A stretch of DNA of 64,000 bases from Deinococci bacterium (GTDB lineage: Bacteria > Deinococcota > Deinococci > Deinococcales > Trueperaceae): the NCBI GenBank assembly GCA_030149325.1, contig JASBRS010000045.1:56513-120512 (forward strand), written 5' to 3'. The translations under genes and the position numbers were made by a program. The notes beneath the pieces were generated by a model. The model ran no database searches. It worked only from the letters and a program-made list of their open reading frames with translations, and was not told where the DNA came from. Positions 56,082 through 64,000 of the stretch are shown in pieces (position 1 is the first letter of the stretch; each line of letters begins with the position of its first letter).

Positions 56082-57897
56082 GTGAAACAGCCCGTGTCGA
56101 AGCGCCCTCGCGCGTCTTGAGGTGGACCAGCAGCGCCGTCACATCGCTGTCGCGCACGCCTCGCAACCGCTGAGCGGCCCCCAGGGTGAGGGGGACGTGC
56201 CGCAGCAGCACCTCGCGCCCCTCCGCCGACAGGCTCGCCACCCGGCCGTAGTCCACCTCCGAGAGGCTCATGCCCTCGAACTCCACGCGTCCCTCCAGGT
56301 GGCGCCGCGTGCGCTCGATGTACGACGCATAGCGCACCAGCGTCTCCACCCGCTCGATCTCGTCGCGGCTCAGCGCCTCCTCGGGCCCGCCCACCACCGC
56401 CGTCACCGACGCATGATCGGCGCCCGGCCGGCAGAGCATCTTGGCTCCCGTATCGGCGCCCTGCCGCACCCGCCCCAGGCGTTCGACCTCCCGCCCGACG
56501 CGCCCGGCGCTCGCTTCCACCTCCGCCACGGTGGCCGCGTCGACCAGGCCCCAGGCGTGCCCCACGGCCGTCAGACGCTCGGCGGCGTTGTCCTGCCGGT
56601 GGAGCAGACGGTACTCGTTCCGCGACGTCAGCATGCGGTACGGCTCGTCGATCCCCCAGCGCACCAGGTCGTCGAGCAACACCCCGAGGTAGCCCTGATC
56701 CCGCCGCAGCGTCACCAGCTCCTGCCCCGCGGCGTGGCGCGCCGCGTTGACGCCCGCCACCAGCCCCTGGGCCGCGGCCTCCTCGTAGCCGCTGGTGCCG
56801 TTGATCTGACCGGCGCTGAACAGCCCCGGCAACCGCCTCGACATCAGCGTGACGGCGAGGTGCGTCGGGTCGAGGGCGTCGTACTCCACGGCGTAGGCGT
56901 AGCGCTGGATCACCGCCCGCTCGAAGCCGGGCAGCGTACGGATCATGTCGTCCTGCAGGATCGGCGGCATGGAGCTCGAGAAGCCCTGCAGGTACACCTC
57001 GCTGGTGTCGACCCCGTCCGGTTCGACGAACAGCAGGTGGTGGTCGCGATCCGCGAAGCGCACCACCTTGTCCTCGATCGACGGGCAGTAGCGCGGCCCG
57101 CGCCCCTCGATGTCGCCCCCGTACATCGCCGAGGCCTCGAGGTTGGCGGCGATGAGCGCGTGCGTCTCCGGCGTCGTGCGCGTGATCCACGTCGGCGACT
57201 CGGTCACCCTCGGGCCGGGCCGGCCCGTGAAGCTGCGCGGCGGGTCGTCGGCCGGAACCTCCTGCAGGACCCCGAAGTCGACCGAATCGGAGCGGATGCG
57301 GGGCGGCGTTCCGGTCTTGAAGCGCATCATGGCGTGCCCGGTGGCCCGGAGGCTGGCCGACAGGTGGCGCGCCGGCGGCTCGCCCTGGCGCCCGGCCGGC
57401 CGCTGCTGCTTGCCGTACCACACCACCCCGGCGAGGAAGGTGCCGGTGCACAGCACCACGCTGGGGGCGCGCAGCGACCTCCCGTCGGCGGTCTCGACGC
57501 CCGCCACGCGGCCGTCCTCGACCGTCAGCGACGCCACCTCGGCGCGAACGATGCTCACGCCGTCGGTGGCCTCGATCAGGCCCCGAGCGGCCGTGGCGTA
57601 GCCGTCGCGCTCGTTCTGCACCCGCAGCGACTGCACCGCCGGACCCTTGCTGGCGTTGAGGGTGCGGGCATGGATGGCGGTGTCGTCGGCCAGGCGTCCC
57701 ATCACGCCCCCCAGCGCCACGATCTCGTAGACGAGCTGCGACTTGCCGGGCCCCCCGATGGCCGGGTTGCACGGCATCACCCCGATCTTGTCGGGGTTCG
57801 GCAGCACCAGGGCCGTCCGCGCCCCGAGACGCGCCGCCGCAACGCTCGCCTCGATGCCGGCATGGCCGCCGCCCACAACGATCACGTCGAACTGCAT
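56062..57897 (-). CDS. mnmG: tRNA uridine-5-carboxymethylaminomethyl modification enzyme MnmG (GidA)
   Basis: A 611-residue FAD enzyme. [20 protein letters not shown] (FAD loop), [20 protein letters not shown] with a catalytic Cys, [37 protein letters not shown] with the second Cys, and the C-terminal [15 protein letters not shown] helical domain are diagnostic. With MnmE it modifies U34 of tRNAs. I use the ATG of [10 protein letters not shown] (CAGGA 5 nt upstream); a GTG five codons earlier is the alternative. The last codons (AVSRETSAG) are encoded by parS DNA. Confidence 0.95.
   Translation of the reverse strand: MQFDVIVVGGGHAGIEASVAAARLGARTALVLPNPDKIGVMPCNPAIGGPGKSQLVYEIVALGGVMGRLADDTAIHARTLNASKGPAVQSLRVQNERDGYATAARGLIEATDGVSIVRAEVASLTVEDGRVAGVETADGRSLRAPSVVLCTGTFLAGVVWYGKQQRPAGRQGEPPARHLSASLRATGHAMMRFKTGTPPRIRSDSVDFGVLQEVPADDPPRSFTGRPGPRVTESPTWITRTTPETHALIAANLEASAMYGGDIEGRGPRYCPSIEDKVVRFADRDHHLLFVEPDGVDTSEVYLQGFSSSMPPILQDDMIRTLPGFERAVIQRYAYAVEYDALDPTHLAVTLMSRRLPGLFSAGQINGTSGYEEAAAQGLVAGVNAARHAAGQELVTLRRDQGYLGVLLDDLVRWGIDEPYRMLTSRNEYRLLHRQDNAAERLTAVGHAWGLVDAATVAEVEASAGRVGREVERLGRVRQGADTGAKMLCRPGADHASVTAVVGGPEEALSRDEIERVETLVRYASYIERTRRHLEGRVEFEGMSLSEVDYGRVASLSAEGREVLLRHVPLTLGAAQRLRGVRDSDVTALLVHLKTREGASTRAVSRETSAG
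56074..56089. promoter_or_regulatory. perfect parS site inside the mnmG-rsmG overlap
   Basis: TGTTTCACGTGAAACA, an exact match to the bacterial parS consensus. It encodes the C-terminus of MnmG in one frame and includes the GTG start of rsmG in another. Confidence 0.95.
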
Positions 57898-58273
57898 GAT
57901 GTCCTGCGCCACCTCTCCCGGTACGTCTCCGACCGCGGCGGGACCTCGGATCGGAAACGGCCCTCCTGCCTGCGCGGTCGCCCCGCAGCCTACCCCGTGG
58001 GCCGGCTCCAGGTCCCGCTCGTGACGACGTTCCTCCGCCCCGGAGCGACCGGGGTCGACGTCCCTGCGATAGCGCGGTCCGGTCTGTTAGACTGCGTCCC
58101 TACCCCGCTGCGGCACGAGCCCGCTCGGAGGTCAACCGGGCCCGGGGGGACCCTCTCCGAGCCCCACCGCGACACCTCGGATCGGCCGGTCCGGCGGACC
58201 GAGCTCGACCGGAATCCGATGAACGATCTGCCCGTCGGCGGCCTTCGCCAACGCGGGCGAGAGGATCTGCTGC
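57898..58273 (+). promoter_or_regulatory. dnaA upstream region
   Basis: 376 bp between the divergent mnmG and dnaA genes, no gene and no DnaA-box-like 9-mer seen. TAGACT (58088-58093) is the best -10, implying a leader of about 170 nt for dnaA. A minus-strand TACGTC near 57925 may belong to the mnmG promoter. Confidence 0.4.
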
Positions 58274-59608
58274 ATGTTGAGCCGCGACGAAGCCATCTGG
58301 GAGGACATCCTCGAAGCGCTCCGTGAGGAGATCCCGGAGGTCGAGTTCCGCACCTGGTTCCGCCAGGTGAAGCCGCTCGGCTTCGAGGAGGGCGCCTTCA
58401 TGATCGGCGTCCCCCACTCCTTCGCCCGCGACTGGCTCAAGGGGCACTACGCGCCCGTCATCGAGCGCGCCCTCAGCGATCTCGGAGCGGAGACGCCGCG
58501 GGTGGGGTTCCAGGTGGTCTCCTTCCAGACCATCGAGCAGCAGGACATGTTCAGCGCTCACCAGGAGGCCGCCCCCACCGCCCGCGCGCCGCGCCCCCAG
58601 CTCAACCCCAAGTACGTCTTCTCCAACTTCGTGGTGGGGCCCAACAACAACCTGGCGCACGCGGCCGCCCTGGCCGTCGCCGAGTCCCCAGGCCGCGCCT
58701 ACAACCCGCTGTTCCTCTACGGCGACGCCGGCCTGGGCAAGACCCACCTGATGCATGCCGTCGGGCACGCGGTGGTCGAGCGCTACCCCAACCTGGTGGT
58801 CGAGTACGCGACCACCGAGGCCTTCACCAACGAGATGATCAACGCGATCCGCGAGGACCGCATGGTCTCCTTCCGCGACCGCTACCGCAGCATCGACCTG
58901 CTGTTGATCGACGACATCCAGTTCATCGCGGGCAAGGAGCGCACGCAGGAGGAGTTCTTCCACACCTTCAACGCGCTCTACGAGTCGGGGAAGCAGATCA
59001 TCCTGTCCTCCGACCGCCCGCCGAAGGACATCCCCACGCTCGAGAAGCGGCTGCGCAGCCGCTTCGAGTGGGGCCTCATCACCGATATCCAGGCGCCGGA
59101 ACTCGAGACGCGCATCGCCATCCTCAAGATGAACGCCGAGTACCGCGGCGTGAAGGTGCCCTCCGAGGTCATCGACTACATCGCCCGCCACGTCACCTCC
59201 AACATCCGTGAGCTGGAGGGGGCGCTGGTGCGCGCCATCGTGTACGCCTCGATGAACCAGGCGACGCTCGACCAGCAGACGGTGGCCAAGGCACTCTCCG
59301 ACGTCTTCGCGCCCGGCGAGCTGAACCTCACCATGGCCGACATCCTGCGCGCCACCGCCGAGCGCTTCGAGGTCGCCACCGCCGACGTCAAGGGCAAGGG
59401 CCGCCGGCAGGAGTTGGTGGTTCCCCGGCAGATCGCCATGTACCTGATCCGCGAGCTCACGCCGCACTCCTACCCGGAGATCGGCCAGTTCTTCTCCGGA
59501 CGCGACCACTCCACCGTGATGTACGCCGTCCAGAAGGTGACCGACCAGATCGAGGCCGACAAGCAGTACGCCTCGGTGGTCCGCGAGCTCAAGTCCAGCC
59601 TGATGTAG
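58274..59608 (+). CDS. dnaA: chromosomal replication initiator DnaA
   Basis: A 444-residue initiator. Domain [21 protein letters not shown] and [15 protein letters not shown] short domain II (about residues 90-108) precedes the AAA+ domain: [40 protein letters not shown] (Walker A), [20 protein letters not shown] (Walker B), [15 protein letters not shown] (box VII Arg). Domain IV ends with the DnaA signature [28 protein letters not shown] precedes the ATG; a TTG follows at once. It opens oriC, located just downstream. Confidence 0.98.
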   Translation: MLSRDEAIWEDILEALREEIPEVEFRTWFRQVKPLGFEEGAFMIGVPHSFARDWLKGHYAPVIERALSDLGAETPRVGFQVVSFQTIEQQDMFSAHQEAAPTARAPRPQLNPKYVFSNFVVGPNNNLAHAAALAVAESPGRAYNPLFLYGDAGLGKTHLMHAVGHAVVERYPNLVVEYATTEAFTNEMINAIREDRMVSFRDRYRSIDLLLIDDIQFIAGKERTQEEFFHTFNALYESGKQIILSSDRPPKDIPTLEKRLRSRFEWGLITDIQAPELETRIAILKMNAEYRGVKVPSEVIDYIARHVTSNIRELEGALVRAIVYASMNQATLDQQTVAKALSDVFAPGELNLTMADILRATAERFEVATADVKGKGRRQELVVPRQIAMYLIRELTPHSYPEIGQFFSGRDHSTVMYAVQKVTDQIEADKQYASVVRELKSSLM

Positions 59609-59761
59609 CCGCCGCCCCCAGGGCGCCCCCGAACCCCCAGCGACTGCAGCTCGAGCGCTCCCAGGCGCCCGGGTCCCGCCGCCGTGGTCTCCGGGTGACC
59701 GGCCGCGGCGTGCGGGGAGGGGCGCGACGCGCGCCCGGTCGGGAGGGCAGCGCCGCGCGCC

Positions 59762-59957
59762 TGTGGACAAGCCTGTGGAGAACGTGTGGACAGCCTGTGG
59801 ACGACCCTGTGCACAACCCGGTCCCCGTCGACGCTTGTGGAGACATGTGGACGACTCCTGCGCTTATCCACAGACCGGCCCCACTTCTCCACACCGGCCT
59901 CCACAGCCGCTCTACCGTCCCCTGGGGCGTCCCCGCCGCTTCTCCACAGATTCCACA
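59762..59957. other. oriC: oriC: DnaA-box cluster between dnaA and dnaN
   Basis: Twelve TTNTNCACA-like 9-mers in 196 bp. Seven read TGTGGAxxx or TGTGCACAA (59762, 59774, 59785, 59796, 59808, 59836, 59846), then five read in the opposite sense (TTATCCACA at 59864, TTCTCCACA at 59885 and 59940, GCCTCCACA at 59897, GATTCCACA at 59949). Only 59864 is the perfect TTATCCACA. Spacing is often 11-12 bp, one helical turn. No AT-rich unwinding element is obvious; the less GC-rich CCCTACGGTTAGGG at 59960-59973 is the nearest candidate. Confidence 0.9.
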
Positions 59958-60068
59958 GCCCCTACGGTTAGGGAGGGTTCCCCCTCACTCTGGAAGAAGA
60001 CCCACCCCCACCCCCGAGAGCGAGGACCTCGAGCAAGCGGAAGCGCGTCGCGCAGCGCGTCAATCGGG

Positions 60069-60074
60069 TATGCT
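60069..60074 (+). promoter_or_regulatory. -10 box TATGCT of dnaN
   Basis: TATGCT, 28 nt before the dnaN ATG, with GGGAG as ribosome site in the leader. Confidence 0.45.
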
Positions 60075-60102
60075 CAGAAGCGATGCCGTACGGGAGATCT
60101 GC

Positions 60103-64000
<3,898 letters not shown>

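Noticed and set aside
57913..58273. Origin of replication upstream of dnaA
   Set aside because: No DnaA-box-like 9-mers here; all twelve lie between dnaA and dnaN.

Overview
The window is very GC-rich, almost gap-free bacterial chromosome spanning the replication origin region. The gene orders mnmG-rsmG-parA-parB and dnaA-oriC-dnaN-eno-pyk, OstA/LptC-type periplasmic genes, and many genes whose -10 box (TANNNT) lies only 5-11 nt before the start codon all fit Deinococcota. A Truepera-like lineage is my guess; no rRNA or other taxonomic marker is present, so this is inference.

Layout. 1-13 kb holds single genes and short operons: an MFS transporter end, an SDR enzyme, a divergent P450/TetR pair, an M20 peptidase with an aldo/keto reductase, a CHRD secreted protein, a sugar-1-P nucleotidyltransferase with a GHMP kinase, PAP2, a cold-shock protein, and a ytfI-ytfJ-like pair. 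13.3-20.6 kb is one carbohydrate operon: ROK regulator, ABC binding protein, two permeases, a GH15-like and a GH66-like hydrolase without signal peptides, suggesting import and cytoplasmic breakdown of isomalto-oligosaccharides or dextran fragments. 20.6-25.8 kb has an ArsR-regulated MFS pump, a large HerA-like ATPase and a secreted protein.

27.8-37.2 kb is a sugar-acid/inositol-type catabolic island: dehydrogenase, methylmalonate-semialdehyde dehydrogenase, IolC-type kinase, class II aldolase, a LarA-family protein and gluconate kinase, convergent with an ABC sugar transporter operon. It ends at a tRNA-Ile2(CAU) gene. The lower inositol pathway (IolC, IolJ, IolA) is present, but no upper-pathway genes (iolG/E/D/B) are in view, so the substrate is open.

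37.7-52.6 kb carries housekeeping and stress genes: peptidase E, pentapeptide repeat protein, DUF2461, cupin, M20 peptidase, greA, three LptC/OstA-like genes, a DUF3445 heme enzyme with Hsp20, miaA, dnaJ, a five-gene DUF2089/SHOCT/DUF4097 operon with a consensus promoter, a GNAT protein and a Fur-family regulator with its operator.

52.7-64 kb is the origin region: mdh, parB-parA-rsmG-mnmG with two parS sites, dnaA, an oriC with twelve DnaA-box-like 9-mers in two opposed arrays, dnaN, eno and a truncated pyk. No CRISPR array, insertion sequence, integrase or phage gene was seen.
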